A stretch of 64,000 bases of DNA. It comes from Rugosibacter aromaticivorans. Its GTDB lineage: Bacteria; Pseudomonadota; Gammaproteobacteria; Burkholderiales; Rhodocyclaceae. The DNA is taken from positions 1,736,001-1,800,000 of the forward strand of contig NZ_CP010554.1 in NCBI RefSeq assembly GCF_000934545.1. The letters run 5' to 3'. Shown here piece after piece: positions 25,975-35,954 of this stretch (positions within the stretch are counted from its first letter, which is position 1; each line of letters starts with the position of its first letter). A program made the position numbers and the translations under genes. The notes beneath the pieces are model-generated. The model was not told the DNA's origin and searched no databases. It saw only the letters and a list, made by a program, of their open reading frames with translations.

Positions 25975-28900
25975 GGGATTCTCCGGTAGCAGGGGGCAGC
26001 GCTTTGCGGCCATGCCGCGCATGCACGATACTGAACACAACAGGCACAAAAATCAGCGTGGCGATGGTCGCAAAAACAAGGCCGCCGATCACCGCGCGGC
26101 CCAGCGGTGCATTCTGCTCGCCGCCTTCACCGAGGCCAAGCGCCATCGGTGCCATGCCGATGATCATCGCCAGCGCGGTCATCAGCACCGGACGGAAACG
26201 GACGAAGCCCGCTTCGAGAGCGGCCGCGGTTGCGTCGCCGAGCACATCGAGACGTTCGCGCGCGAAGCTGACCACGAGCACACTGTTGGCAGTTGCGACG
26301 CCCATGCACATGATCGCCCCGGTCAGCGCCGGCACAGACAACGGCGTGAATGTCGCGAACAGCATCCAGACGATACCGGCAAGCGCCGCCGGCAGCGCAG
26401 TGATGATCACGAACGGATCGGCCCACGACTGAAAGTTGACCACGAGCAGGAAGTAGACCAGCACAATCGCACCGAGCAGGCCGAATAGCAGCCCGGAGAA
26501 CGAACTCTCCATCGTGCGCACTTGGCCGATCAGGGCGACGGTGGAACCCTTCGGCACATGCTTCGCGGTATCGGCGAGAATGCGGCGCAGGTCGGCGGCA
26601 ACCGCGCCGAGGTCGCGGCCCTGGGTGGTTGCGTTGATCTGCACCATCGACTGGATGTCGTACTGGCTAACCAGCGCGTTGCTGGTTGTGCGCGTGAAGT
26701 CCGCGATGCCGCCGAGCACCTGCGAGATGCCGCTGGCGCCGTTGACCGGCACATTCGCGAGTGCCGACAGCGAATCAAGCCGGTACTGCGGCGTCTGCAT
26801 CACGATCGGATACGACACGCCGTTCTGCGGATTCAGCCAGTAAGTCGGCGCGACCTGGCTGCTGCCGGCCAGATTGACGACCAGGCTGTTGGTCACGTCG
26901 CGCGTGGTCACGCCAATTTTCTGCGCACGCGTGCGGTCGAGATCGACGTTGAAGACCGGGTTCCGGCGCGACTGCTGGATGCGCACGTCGACTATGCCGG
27001 GGATGGCACGGATCCTCGGCAGCAGCGAATTGGCGTAGTCGAAGTTCGCATCGAGCTGCGCGCCGCGAATCTGCAGGTCGATCGGCGCCGGTGAGCCGAA
27101 ATTGAGGATCTGGCTGACGATGTCGGCCGGCGGGAACGAGAACGTGACGCTGGGAAACTCGCGTGGCAGCTTCTCGCGCAGCTCGTTGATGTATTCGGCG
27201 GTCGGCCGGTGGCCGGGCTTCAGTGCGATCTGGATGTCGCCGTCATGCTCGCCCATCGAGCCGGTGTTGTTGTAGGTCAGGTTGATGCTGCTGACCGAAA
27301 GACCGACGTTGTCGACCATTACTTCAATCTCGTGTGGCGGGATGATCCGCCGGATCGCGCTCTGGATTGCGGCGAACTGGCTCGCCGTTTCCTCGACGCG
27401 CGTGCCGACCTGGACGCGCGCATGCATCAGGATCTGGCCGCCATCGACCGATGGAAAGAAATTGCGGCCGAGGAAAGGCGCCAGCAGGAAGGACGCAAGC
27501 ACGAAGACGAGAAACCCGACTACGAATGTCCGCCGATGCTCCAACGCGAGTGCGAGCAGGTTGTGGTAGACGCCGCGCATGCGTTCGAAGCGCGCCTCGA
27601 ACCTGCGCTGAAAACGCACCAACGGATTGCGCGACGGCGGCAAGGTACTGTCCAGGCCATGCTCATCCGTATGCGGGGCATGCGGGCGCAGCAGGTAGTT
27701 CGCCATCGTCGGCACCAGCGTGCGCGACAGTACGAACGAACAAGCCATAGCGAACATCACCGCCTCGGCCATCGGCACGAACAGAAAACGCGCAATACCT
27801 TCGAGGAAGAACATTGGCACGAAAACGATGCAGATGCACAGCAGTGAGACGAACGCCGGCATTACGATCTGCGCGGCACCATCCATGATCGCGGTCTCGA
27901 CCTGCTTGCCCTGTTCGAGATGCCAGTTGATGTTCTCGATCGTTACCGTGGCATCGTCGACGAGGATACCGACCGCGAGAGCGAGGCCGCCCAGGGTCAT
28001 GATGTTCAGCGTCTCACCAAGTACGGAAAGGCAGATGATCGAGCCGAGCACAGACAGCGGAATTGAGATCGCGATGATGACCGTCGAACGCCAGCTGCCG
28101 AGGAACAGCAAAATCATGATGCTGGTCAGCGCAGCAGCAATCGCGCCCTCGAACGCGACACCCTTGATCGCGGCCCGCACGAACAGCGACTGGTCGTTGA
28201 TCGGCGCGACCACCAGATTCTCTGGCAACTCAGGCTTGATCTCGGCAATTTTCTTCTTGATGCCGGCGACGATCGCCAGGGTTGACGTCGCGCCGTTCTT
28301 CAATACCGACATCAATACTGAACGCGAACCGTCCACGTGCACGATGTTGGTCTGTGGCGCGTTGCCGTCGCGCACATGGGCAACGTCGCGGATGTAGATC
28401 ATCGTGCCGTCGACGGCCTTGACCGGCAGACCGCCGAGATCGTCGATGGCTGACGGTGCGCTGTTGAGCTGCACGGTATATTCGAATGCGCCGATCTTCT
28501 GGGTGCCGACCGGGGTGATCAGATTTTGTGCGGCAAGCGCGTTGGCGACATCCTGCCCGGATAAACCACGCGCCTGCAGCGCGGCCGGATCAAGATCGAT
28601 CTGCACCTGGCGCGTCTTGCCGCCGAACGGATATGGAATCGCTGCGCCTGGCACGGTAATGAGGCGCGTGCGGATCGCATTCATGCCAAGGTCGGCGAGG
28701 TTCTGCTCGGACAGACCCTTGCCTGACAAGGCGATCTGCAGGATCGGCACCGTCGACGCGTTGTAGTTCAGGATCAACGGCGGCGTCGTACCCGGCGGCA
28801 TCTGCTTGACCACGACCTGCGATACGGCGGTGACCTGCGCATTGGCGGTCGCAACGTTGACGCCGGGCTGAAAGAATATCTTGACAATGCCGAAGCCAGG

Positions 28901-29161
28901 ATATGAATTCGCCTCGATGTGTTCAATGTCGTTGACCGTTGTCGTCAGGATCCGCTCAAACAGTGTGGTAATGCGCCCGGCCATCTGCTCCGGTGGCAGG
29001 CCGGTGTATTGCCATGCCACCGCAATCACCGGAATCCGAATACTGGGGAAAATATCCGTCGGCATGCGCAGCGCGGTCAGCGGGCCGATGATCAGGATCA
29101 GCAGTGCCATCACCACGAATGTATAAGGCCGCCGCAAGGCGATGCGGACGATTTCTATCAT
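25964..29161 (-). CDS. RND efflux pump inner-membrane subunit
   Basis: 1065 residues with the full RND layout: a first helix (FVVMALLILIIGPLTALRMP), a large periplasmic loop, a central helix bundle with the paired proton-relay aspartates in GILVDDATVTIENI, a second large loop and a C-terminal bundle ending near ATLIFVPVVFSIVHAR. In helix 10 the lysine found in AcrB (AKNAI) is replaced (ATANSVLVVSFARE), as in several non-AcrB subfamilies. The substrate cannot be read from the sequence. G+C is visibly higher than in neighbouring genes. It is first in the operon and divergent from a LysR regulator. Confidence 0.94.
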   Translation of the reverse strand: MIEIVRIALRRPYTFVVMALLILIIGPLTALRMPTDIFPSIRIPVIAVAWQYTGLPPEQMAGRITTLFERILTTTVNDIEHIEANSYPGFGIVKIFFQPGVNVATANAQVTAVSQVVVKQMPPGTTPPLILNYNASTVPILQIALSGKGLSEQNLADLGMNAIRTRLITVPGAAIPYPFGGKTRQVQIDLDPAALQARGLSGQDVANALAAQNLITPVGTQKIGAFEYTVQLNSAPSAIDDLGGLPVKAVDGTMIYIRDVAHVRDGNAPQTNIVHVDGSRSVLMSVLKNGATSTLAIVAGIKKKIAEIKPELPENLVVAPINDQSLFVRAAIKGVAFEGAIAAALTSIMILLFLGSWRSTVIIAISIPLSVLGSIICLSVLGETLNIMTLGGLALAVGILVDDATVTIENINWHLEQGKQVETAIMDGAAQIVMPAFVSLLCICIVFVPMFFLEGIARFLFVPMAEAVMFAMACSFVLSRTLVPTMANYLLRPHAPHTDEHGLDSTLPPSRNPLVRFQRRFEARFERMRGVYHNLLALALEHRRTFVVGFLVFVLASFLLAPFLGRNFFPSVDGGQILMHARVQVGTRVEETASQFAAIQSAIRRIIPPHEIEVMVDNVGLSVSSINLTYNNTGSMGEHDGDIQIALKPGHRPTAEYINELREKLPREFPSVTFSFPPADIVSQILNFGSPAPIDLQIRGAQLDANFDYANSLLPRIRAIPGIVDVRIQQSRRNPVFNVDLDRTRAQKIGVTTRDVTNSLVVNLAGSSQVAPTYWLNPQNGVSYPIVMQTPQYRLDSLSALANVPVNGASGISQVLGGIADFTRTTSNALVSQYDIQSMVQINATTQGRDLGAVAADLRRILADTAKHVPKGSTVALIGQVRTMESSFSGLLFGLLGAIVLVYFLLVVNFQSWADPFVIITALPAALAGIVWMLFATFTPLSVPALTGAIMCMGVATANSVLVVSFARERLDVLGDATAAALEAGFVRFRPVLMTALAMIIGMAPMALGLGEGGEQNAPLGRAVIGGLVFATIATLIFVPVVFSIVHARHGRKALPPATGESHAI

Positions 29162-29278
29162 AAGGAATCCATGCCACCCACAAAGGAGTAAGGTTCAACG
29201 CGAAGAAGATGTTTCATGTGGTCATCGACACAAGATTGTGCCAGCGCGAATGATAGATGACATAAAAATATATTTGAA

Positions 29279-29307
29279 GTGCATTATTACGATAGATTAT
29301 AATGCAC
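29279..29307. promoter_or_regulatory. Palindromic LysR-type operator over the regulator start
   Basis: GTGCATTAT (29279-29287) and ATAATGCAC (29299-29307) are perfect 9-base inverted repeats separated by 11 bases, a T-N11-A site of LysR type. It lies in the divergent gap between the RND operon and the LysR gene and covers the first possible ATG of the regulator (29302). It is well placed for both autoregulation and control of the pump. Confidence 0.7.
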
Positions 29308-29310
29308 AGC

Positions 29311-30225
29311 ATGAATATATTGAACTTCGACCTCAATCTTCTACGCGCATTTGACGCGATGATGGCAGAACGCAATGTGACGCGCGCCGCACAACGCGTG
29401 TTCCTGTCACAACCTGCGACAAGCCACGCGCTTGCGCGGCTGCGCAAGCAAATCGGGGACCCTTTGTTTATGCGTATGGGGCGTGAAATGGTTCCCACGG
29501 CAAAAGCGATGGCTCTCGCTCCCGCTATCCGTAACATGCTTGAGCAACTCGAAGCCGTGCTGGATGAAAAACCGTTTGATCCGCTTGTCTCAACCGCGGC
29601 TTTTCGCATTGGCCTGGTGGATGTCATGGAATACATGCTTGCGCCGATGTTTGCCCAGCTCATACGGGAAGACGCGCCACATATCCGCTTTGCCATCCAG
29701 GGTTACGATTCTTCGAGTTACCAGGCTCAGCTTGGTACAGGAATACTCGACATCGCCGTTGGCCTGCCAGAACCGACAGCGCCCGGCATCCATTCTTGCA
29801 AACTCGCCGCATTTCCACCCGTCGGCCTGGTCAGGAAAAATCACCTGCTTTCGCAGGGTAATGCAAGCATACGTGAATTCAACCAGACCCCGCGCCTGAC
29901 CACAGATGTGCGCGCAGACCGGCTCAGGGAAACGGCAGTTCCGCCTGCGGCAAAGAATAAAACCGCAAGCAAGGCGGTCTATACCACGGCGCATTTTTTT
30001 GCCGTGCCGCTACTGCTTGCGAACAGCGATCTCTTGCTGGTCACCAGCCATGTCGTCGCCCAACTACTCTGTGCGCAGTATCCGCTGGTCACCATTCCGC
30101 TGCCGGCGCGCTATCCGCCGCTGGAACCGCATATTTTCTGGCACGAACGCACACATCGCGATCCGGCGCACAAGTGGCTGCGCGAGAAAATCATGGCAAC
30201 TTCGCGCGATCTGGCAGCACCGTAA
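29311..30225 (+). CDS. LysR-family transcriptional regulator of the efflux operon
   Basis: 304 residues from ATG 29311. The N-terminal winged helix-turn-helix reads FDLNLLRAFDAMMAERNVTR, then AAQRVFLSQPATSHALARLR and GDPLFMRMGREMVPTAKAMA, the form seen in NodD/SyrM-like LysR proteins. The C-terminal effector-binding domain follows. An ATG at 29302 is also in frame but lies inside the operator palindrome. Divergent placement next to the RND operon makes it the likely local regulator. The inducer is unknown. Confidence 0.9.
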   Translation: MNILNFDLNLLRAFDAMMAERNVTRAAQRVFLSQPATSHALARLRKQIGDPLFMRMGREMVPTAKAMALAPAIRNMLEQLEAVLDEKPFDPLVSTAAFRIGLVDVMEYMLAPMFAQLIREDAPHIRFAIQGYDSSSYQAQLGTGILDIAVGLPEPTAPGIHSCKLAAFPPVGLVRKNHLLSQGNASIREFNQTPRLTTDVRADRLRETAVPPAAKNKTASKAVYTTAHFFAVPLLLANSDLLLVTSHVVAQLLCAQYPLVTIPLPARYPPLEPHIFWHERTHRDPAHKWLREKIMATSRDLAAP

Positions 30226-30250
30226 AAACCATCCCGCCACTGAAATCCAT

Positions 30251-30615
30251 TTACCCGTTGTTGCCCTTGCAACGCAGTTCAGGCAGGCATTGATATCCCA
30301 TGATGCCCAGTGCGGCATTGCACCCCGGTAGCACCAGCGCGAGGCTGCGCTCCGGTTTGTGCCGCACAAACTTCGCGCACAGCAGCGATCCAGCACCGAT
30401 GCCCACAATGAATGTGGCAAGCAGCAGCAGTATGACGCTGCTTTCATCGCCACCCAGAACATTTTTGGCATACGCTGGAAGCTGGGCAAGGAACAGCGCA
30501 CCATGCAACCAGAACCACGAGATGCCGAGAATGGCCGCAAAGGCGGGACGGTGTTTGCGGGCAAAGGTCAGGTTGCGCCAGGTCTCGGCCAGCGGGCTTG
30601 CGGTTCAGGCGTAAA
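30251..30615 (-). pseudogene. Fragment of an MFS transporter
   Basis: The minus strand reads ETWRNLTFARKHRPAFAAIL, GISWFWLHGALFLAQLPAYA, KNVLGGDESSVILLLL and GIGAGSLLCAKFVRHKPE. These are central helices of an MFS protein of the type that stands alone or fused to acyltransferases (LplT/Aas relatives). In-frame stops lie upstream and the frame ends in unrelated residues, so both ends are missing. It is a remnant left between the LysR gene and ubiA. Confidence 0.7.
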
Positions 30616-30669
30616 CTCGGCGCTAGCGATACAGCGCTAAAAACGACTACCCTCGCAGACTGAGCCGCG

Positions 30670-31554
30670 TTAGAGCAACAAAGGTTTCAGATTCAGCTCG
30701 GCGACGATGCCGGCGAAGATCACTGCGCCAAACCAGTTGTTGTGGTGAAAGGCTTTGAAACACTGCATGCGATCACGGTCACGAATGAGAAAAAAATGAT
30801 AGACCGCGATGAGCGTGGCCGCGACAAGCCCCAAGGAATACAGCAAACTGAAGTGCAGCGCTTCGCCCACCATCGCCAGAATCAGCAGCGTGAGCAGATA
30901 GCAAAGCATCACCGCCGCGACATCGAACGAGCCGAAAGTGATCGCCGCGGTTTTTATGCCGATCTTGAGATCATCTTCACGATCGACCATGGCGTATTCG
31001 GTGTCATACGCTACGGCCCAAAAAATATTGGCTATTAATATGGCCCACCCCAAAGATGGCACGCGGCCTGTCGCGGCGGCGAAGGCCATCGGGATGCCAA
31101 AACCGAAAGCAATACCGAGATACGCCTGCGGAATTGCGAAAAAGCGCTTGGTGAATGGGTAGCTTGTGGCGAGGAAGACAGCCACCAGTGCCAGCGACCA
31201 CACCGCTTGCCAGATCGGCAAAATCAATAGTCCCGCGCACAGCGTCAGTATCGCCGCCAGCACTAACGCCTCACGCGGCGAGACACGGCCCGCAGCCAGC
31301 GGCCGATCTTTGGTACGCGCGACATGCGGGTCAACATCACGATCAGCCCAATCATTGATCACGCAACCGGCCGAGCGCATCAAGAGCGTGCCCAGCACAA
31401 AAATCCAGACCAGCAACCAGGGCGGATGACCCTGCGTGGCAATCCACAATGCCCACAGCGTAGGCCATAGCAATAACAAGGTGCCGACGGGCTTGTCCAG
31501 CCGCATCAGCTTTTCGTAATCATTCAGACGATCTTTGAGCGTAGCAATATTCAT
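30670..31554 (-). CDS. ubiA: UbiA, 4-hydroxybenzoate polyprenyltransferase
   Basis: 294 residues, all membrane-embedded. Both aspartate-rich motifs are present, [20 protein letters not shown] and [17 protein letters not shown], which bind Mg-polyprenyl diphosphate. UbiA attaches the polyprenyl tail to 4-hydroxybenzoate in ubiquinone synthesis; UbiD and UbiG in this window act later in the same route. The length and start ([20 protein letters not shown]) are typical. Confidence 0.96.
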   Translation of the reverse strand: MNIATLKDRLNDYEKLMRLDKPVGTLLLLWPTLWALWIATQGHPPWLLVWIFVLGTLLMRSAGCVINDWADRDVDPHVARTKDRPLAAGRVSPREALVLAAILTLCAGLLILPIWQAVWSLALVAVFLATSYPFTKRFFAIPQAYLGIAFGFGIPMAFAAATGRVPSLGWAILIANIFWAVAYDTEYAMVDREDDLKIGIKTAAITFGSFDVAAVMLCYLLTLLILAMVGEALHFSLLYSLGLVAATLIAVYHFFLIRDRDRMQCFKAFHHNNWFGAVIFAGIVAELNLKPLLL

Positions 31555-31743
31555 GTGTCGATTTTACCGACTGAAGTAACGAACATTCGCACGGCCTGCG
31601 AATGAGGATGGGGATCGCCTGTATGGCAAGGAGGACGAAAGCCGAGTGCGTCGTGCGCCAGCGCGACCCGCAGGAAGTATCCTTGGGGTGCCGACTTTCG
31701 AATCAGACGACGCTTTGCCCCGGCATCCTGGGCTCGCTAGCCT
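31555..31743. other. Gap between ubiA and cysM
   Basis: The 189-base stretch contains a weak short hairpin near 31733-31750 (AGCCTCTAGGCT) but no gene, promoter or known RNA that I can support. Confidence 0.4.
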
Positions 31744-32646
31744 CTAGGCTGGGAAAACGCCTGTCGATAAATAACGGTCGCCTCGATCGCAGATGATGCT
31801 GACGATCACGGCATTTTCAACAGCAGCAGCAATGCGCAGGGCGACATGTACGCCGCCGCCAGAAGAAATGCCGGCAAAGATGCCTTCTTCACATGCCAGG
31901 CGCCGCGTCATGTTCTCAGCCTCTGCCTGGCTCACGTTTTCGATTTGATCAACACGACTCGCATCAAAAATTTTGGGCAGATAAGCTTCAGGCCATTTGC
32001 GAATACCGGGGATTTGCGATCCTTCTTCGGGTTGGCATCCAATAATTCGAATGGCAGGATTCTGCGCTTTCAAAAAACGGGAGCAGCCCATAATGGTGCC
32101 GGTGGTGCCCATGCTGGAGACAAAATGCGTGATGCGCCCTGTCGTATCGCGCCAGATTTCGGGGCCGGTGCCTTCAAAGTGCGCCTGAGGGTTGTCTGCA
32201 TTGGCGAATTGATCGAGGACTCGTCCCTTGCCTGCGCGCACCATGTCTTGCGCCAGGTCACGCGCGGATTCCATACCGCCCGCTTTGGGGGTCAGAATTA
32301 ATTCAGCACCAAAGGCTTTCATGGTCTGGCGCCGCTCGATACTTTGATTCTCGGGCATGATCAACACCATGCGATAACCACGCATTGCCGCTGCCATGGC
32401 CAAGGCGATGCCGGTATTGCCTGAAGTCGCTTCAATCAACGTGTCACCAGGCGCGATATCACCGCGCGCTTCGGCGCGTAAAATCATGGAGAGCGCAGCC
32501 CGATCTTTAACCGATCCGGCGGGGTTATTGCCTTCTAGCTTGACTAGAATCACATTGTTGCGTCGGGCATTGTCTGCCCCCGGCAACCGCTTTAGCTGAA
32601 CCAGCGGTGTGTTGCCAACAAAATCTTCCAGCGTTTTCCACGTCAT
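31744..32646 (-). CDS. cysM: Cysteine synthase B
   Basis: 300 residues of the PLP fold-type II family. The PLP lysine is in NPAGSVKDRAALSMI, the phosphate loop is EATSGNTGIALA and the substrate loop is SSMGTTGTIMGC. CysM-specific features are the short length and the EGNNPAGSVKDR region. It makes cysteine from O-acetylserine and sulfide or thiosulfate. It is the last gene of lapA-lapB-hldE-hldD-cysM, 19 bases after hldD, a linkage common in betaproteobacteria. Confidence 0.95.
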   Translation of the reverse strand: MTWKTLEDFVGNTPLVQLKRLPGADNARRNNVILVKLEGNNPAGSVKDRAALSMILRAEARGDIAPGDTLIEATSGNTGIALAMAAAMRGYRMVLIMPENQSIERRQTMKAFGAELILTPKAGGMESARDLAQDMVRAGKGRVLDQFANADNPQAHFEGTGPEIWRDTTGRITHFVSSMGTTGTIMGCSRFLKAQNPAIRIIGCQPEEGSQIPGIRKWPEAYLPKIFDASRVDQIENVSQAEAENMTRRLACEEGIFAGISSGGGVHVALRIAAAVENAVIVSIICDRGDRYLSTGVFPA

Positions 32647-32665
32647 GAGGATACTTTCAGACCGT

Positions 32666-33652
32666 TCATTGATTCAGCCAGCGAATATAATCGATAATGC
32701 CTTCAGCGACTTCCGCAAACTCATTCTCATAGCCTGCACGGCGTAACTGTGTGAGATCCGCCTCGGTAAAGCTCTGGTATTTACCCTTTAATGCGTCAGG
32801 AAAGGCAACGTATTCAATGGTGCCCTGCGCCACCAGTTCAGCAAGTGGCAAAGCGGGTAATCCATCCAGGGCACGGCAGGCATTAACAGTAGCTACCGCT
32901 AGTTCATTGAAGCTTTGCGCGCGCCCGGTACCCAGGTTGTAAATGCCGGAAACGCCACTTTCAAGAAACGCCATATTAACGTGGACGACATCGGCCACAT
33001 ACACAAAATCACGTTTCTGCTCACCATTAGCGTATCCGTCAAAGCCTTCAAACAGTTTGACTTTACCTTGGCTGCGATATTGATTGAAGTGATGAAAAGC
33101 CACCGAGGCCATACGCCCCTTATGTTGCTCGCGCGGGCCATACACGTTGAAATAACGAAAGCCGGTAATTTGCGCCTCGGCGCTGGCAAGACGGCGGCGT
33201 ACGACTTGATCAAACAGAAATTTTGAATATCCGTAAACATTCAGCGGCGCCTCAAACTCACGTTGTTCACGGAAGACATTGCCGCCCCCATAAACAGAAG
33301 CGGAAGACGCATAGAGGAAGGGCACTTCCTGTTCTTGGCAGTGATTCAGCAGAGACAATGAATAGCGATAATTATTGGCCATCATGTAACGGCCATCGGT
33401 TTCCATGGTGTCTGAACAGGCACCTTGATGCAAAACCGCTTCGAGATGCCCATCAAAGTGGCCATGGGTAATCATGTCGATAAACTCTTGTTGATCAAGA
33501 TAGTCGGCAATTTCGCAATCCGTGAGATTGCTGAATTTATCGGCCTGGGCAAGGTTATCGACGGCGATAATCTCAGTGATACCACGCTCATTGAGCGCTT
33601 TGACCAGATTAGCGCCGATAAATCCACACGCGCCAGTAACGATGTAGTACAT
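32666..33652 (-). CDS. hldD: ADP-L-glycero-D-manno-heptose 6-epimerase
   Basis: 328 residues, an extended short-chain dehydrogenase. The NAD(P) site is [18 protein letters not shown], the catalytic serine is in [11 protein letters not shown] and the YxxxK motif is YGYSK. It produces ADP-L-glycero-D-manno-heptose for the inner core of lipopolysaccharide. ATG 33652 is preferred over a TTG at 33658 because it gives the standard MYYIVTGA start. It is 20 bases after hldE, so kinase and epimerase are co-transcribed. Confidence 0.96.
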   Translation of the reverse strand: MYYIVTGACGFIGANLVKALNERGITEIIAVDNLAQADKFSNLTDCEIADYLDQQEFIDMITHGHFDGHLEAVLHQGACSDTMETDGRYMMANNYRYSLSLLNHCQEQEVPFLYASSASVYGGGNVFREQREFEAPLNVYGYSKFLFDQVVRRRLASAEAQITGFRYFNVYGPREQHKGRMASVAFHHFNQYRSQGKVKLFEGFDGYANGEQKRDFVYVADVVHVNMAFLESGVSGIYNLGTGRAQSFNELAVATVNACRALDGLPALPLAELVAQGTIEYVAFPDALKGKYQSFTEADLTQLRRAGYENEFAEVAEGIIDYIRWLNQ

Positions 33653-33672
33653 AAGCAACCTCTATGGTTTGG

Positions 33673-34623
33673 TTAGCGCGTTACTTCTAAAGCGCTTTGT
33701 TTTAATTCATCCAGCGAACACGTTGCGGTGCCCAACTTGCCCACCACCACACCGGCTGCGCGATTAGCCAGGAATAGCGCCTGGTCGAGCGGCAAGCCAC
33801 TTGCCAGCATCACAGCCAGGGTGGCGATAACAGTATCACCCGCACCGCTGACATCATAAACTTCACGCGCAACGGCGGCTTCGTGACGAACACCATCCGC
33901 TGAAAATAAGGTCATGCCTTCTTCGCTACGGGTGACCAGCAAGGCCGTTAGATCAAGCGATTCACGCAACTGCTGCGCCTTGACGACAAGCTCGGCTTCA
34001 TTTTGCCATTTGCCGGTTACCTCACGCAGTTCTGCACGATTGGGTGTAAGCAACGTGGCGCCTGCATAGCGCGCGTAGTCGTCACCTTTGGGATCAACGA
34101 GCACGGGCTTACCCGTATCCTTTGCACGCTGAATCATTTCCGTAATGTGCGTCAAGCCGCCTTTGCCGTAGTCAGACAAAATCACCACATCGCAATCTGC
34201 AAGCCGCGCGCTGAAATCAGCCAGCTTGGCGCGGAGCACTTCGTGATCCGGTGTGTTTTCAAAGTCAATGCGCAATAGCTGTTGCTGCCGACCGATCACG
34301 CGCAGTTTGACGGTGGTATTCAGACCAGGGTCTTCATGCAAACTGGATTCGATGTTGGCGTCAGACATCAATCGCGCAAGGGTTTTGCCCGCTTCATCTG
34401 CGCCAACAACGGAGAGCAAAAAAACCTTGGCACCAAGCGCCGCGCAATTCCTCGCCACGTTAGCCGCGCCACCGGGACGCTCTTCACTTTTTTCAACTTT
34501 CACGACGGGTACAGGGGCCTCGGGGGAAATGCGGGATACCTCACCAAACCAGTAACGGTCGAGCATGACATCACCCACAATGAGAACACGTGCTGCAGCG
34601 GTATCAGGCAATGAATTATTCAT
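33673..34623 (-). CDS. hldA: D-glycero-beta-D-manno-heptose-7-phosphate kinase
   Basis: 316 residues of the PfkB/ribokinase family: an N-terminal GDVMLDRYWFGEVSRISPEA, RPGGAANVARNCAALG and the C-terminal catalytic signature DVSGAGDTVIATLA. It covers only the kinase half of HldE (RfaE); the adenylyltransferase half is missing, as in many betaproteobacteria where it is a separate gene elsewhere. It acts in heptose synthesis for lipopolysaccharide core, upstream of hldD. Confidence 0.93.
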   Translation of the reverse strand: MNNSLPDTAAARVLIVGDVMLDRYWFGEVSRISPEAPVPVVKVEKSEERPGGAANVARNCAALGAKVFLLSVVGADEAGKTLARLMSDANIESSLHEDPGLNTTVKLRVIGRQQQLLRIDFENTPDHEVLRAKLADFSARLADCDVVILSDYGKGGLTHITEMIQRAKDTGKPVLVDPKGDDYARYAGATLLTPNRAELREVTGKWQNEAELVVKAQQLRESLDLTALLVTRSEEGMTLFSADGVRHEAAVAREVYDVSGAGDTVIATLAVMLASGLPLDQALFLANRAAGVVVGKLGTATCSLDELKQSALEVTR

Positions 34624-34774
34624 AAGCAGCCCATTGAAGGTGATAAGGAAGAACCGCGTTAAAGCACACCCCTGTCAGGCGGCAAAACGCATTCCGTTCG
34701 GTAAGGGGTAAGGCGTAAACCAAACGGTTCACATGGCGGATAGATGTTTGCAAATGGGTACGGATTTTCATGCG
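34624..34774. other. Gap between the heptose kinase and lapB
   Basis: These 151 bases hold a possible promoter region for hldA-hldD-cysM, but no convincing -35/-10 pair or terminator could be assigned. Confidence 0.35.
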
Positions 34775-35950
34775 TTAAAGCGTGATATCAAATTCTTCTG
34801 TTCGTTTAGGCGGGTAAGTTTCCCAACCGCCACACCCCGGGCAGCGCCAATAAAACTGACGCGCTTTAAAACCACAGACGTCACAACGATAACGTGCCAC
34901 CCGCCGTGTGTGGTTATGAATCAAGTGCTTAACCAGCTCCAGATCCGGGCGACGAACTTCGGGTGAAACCAGTATCTGCGCCTCAAGAAATTTTTCCAGC
35001 CCAAGCAGGGTGGGGTTGCGTCGCAGCTCATCCCGCACAAGCTGATAGGCCGCTTCGATATGCCCTTCTTCAATTTCCGCTCTTAATACAACCTCGAGCA
35101 AGTCAAGTGAGGGGTGACGCTCAAGCCAGGCACGCAGCAACGCAACGCCATCGGCCTTGCGCCCCAGTTGGGTGTACGCCGCCATCAGACGATCTGCCAC
35201 CAACCCGACATACATCGGGTTGTACTGTTCGATGCGTTTCCAGTAGTCGATCGCCGTCTCACCAGCGCCGACTTTTACTTCACTATCGCCTAACAACAAA
35301 AGCGCACGAACGCATTTTCGGTTACGGGTAAGCGCAGTCTGTAACAGACGCCGCGCTTCATCAACCTGGCCACCGACTAAGGCATTGGCGGCCATTTCAC
35401 AGTGAAATTCAGCAACCGCCTTTTGCCACAGATGGTCAGCATGATTAGGCAAAGCCTCTGCGATCTCAATGGCCTTCTTCCACTCTTTTTCCTGTTGATA
35501 AATTTCCAGCAAATTTTTAAGTGCTTCTTCGTCGCGCTCTGTTCCCCGCAACTTGAGAAAAATCTCTTCGGCACGATCCAGCAAACCCGCTTTGAGATAA
35601 TCCTGCCCAAGTTCAGACAGCGCATGCAAGCGCTGCGATGGATCCAGCGCATCTCGATCAATCAGATGCTGATGCATACGAATAGCGCGATCCGTCTCGC
35701 CACGACGGCGGAATAAGCTGCCTAACGTAAAGTGCAGTTCGATCGTTTCCGGATCAACCCGTGCCGCTTCGATAAAGGCTTCGATCGCTTGATCAGGTTG
35801 TTCGTTGAGAAGAAAATTCAGCCCTTTGAAGTAAGAGTGCGGCAAAGCCCGCGACTCATTGACCAGCTGTTTAATATCAATACGCGCAGCAATCCAGCCG
35901 AGCACAAAAAATCCGGGTATCGCGAGTAACCACCAAAGCTCAATTTCCAT
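34775..35950 (-). CDS. lapB: LapB (YciM), regulator of lipopolysaccharide assembly
   Basis: 391 residues: an N-terminal membrane anchor (WWLLAIPGFFVLGWIAARID), a series of TPR units (for example PDQAIEAFIEAARVDPETIE and GETDRAIRMHQHLIDRDALD) and a C-terminal rubredoxin-like metal site with CDVCG and CPGCG. LapB controls LpxC stability through FtsH. lapA lies 4 bases upstream. Copy 5 of the dispersed repeat falls in this gene. No key residue is missing. Confidence 0.94.
   Translation of the reverse strand: MEIELWWLLAIPGFFVLGWIAARIDIKQLVNESRALPHSYFKGLNFLLNEQPDQAIEAFIEAARVDPETIELHFTLGSLFRRRGETDRAIRMHQHLIDRDALDPSQRLHALSELGQDYLKAGLLDRAEEIFLKLRGTERDEEALKNLLEIYQQEKEWKKAIEIAEALPNHADHLWQKAVAEFHCEMAANALVGGQVDEARRLLQTALTRNRKCVRALLLLGDSEVKVGAGETAIDYWKRIEQYNPMYVGLVADRLMAAYTQLGRKADGVALLRAWLERHPSLDLLEVVLRAEIEEGHIEAAYQLVRDELRRNPTLLGLEKFLEAQILVSPEVRRPDLELVKHLIHNHTRRVARYRCDVCGFKARQFYWRCPGCGGWETYPPKRTEEFDITL
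35251..35279 (+). repeat. Dispersed repeat, copy 5 (in lapB)
   Basis: It contains the exact core CCAGCGCCGACTTT (35262-35275), preceded by CGCCGTCTCA and followed by TACT. In lapB it is read on the opposite strand as KVGAGETA. Confidence 0.75.
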
Positions 35951-35954
35951 GGTT

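Noticed and set aside
25757..26488. Long frames opposite the RND pump and its adaptor
   Set aside because: They arise from the G+C-rich third positions of the pump genes and have Arg/His-rich shadow composition.
33828..33855. Possible sixth copy of the dispersed repeat in the heptose kinase gene
   Set aside because: Only about 16 of 22 bases match and the stretch encodes the conserved PfkB motif SGAGDT, which explains the similarity.
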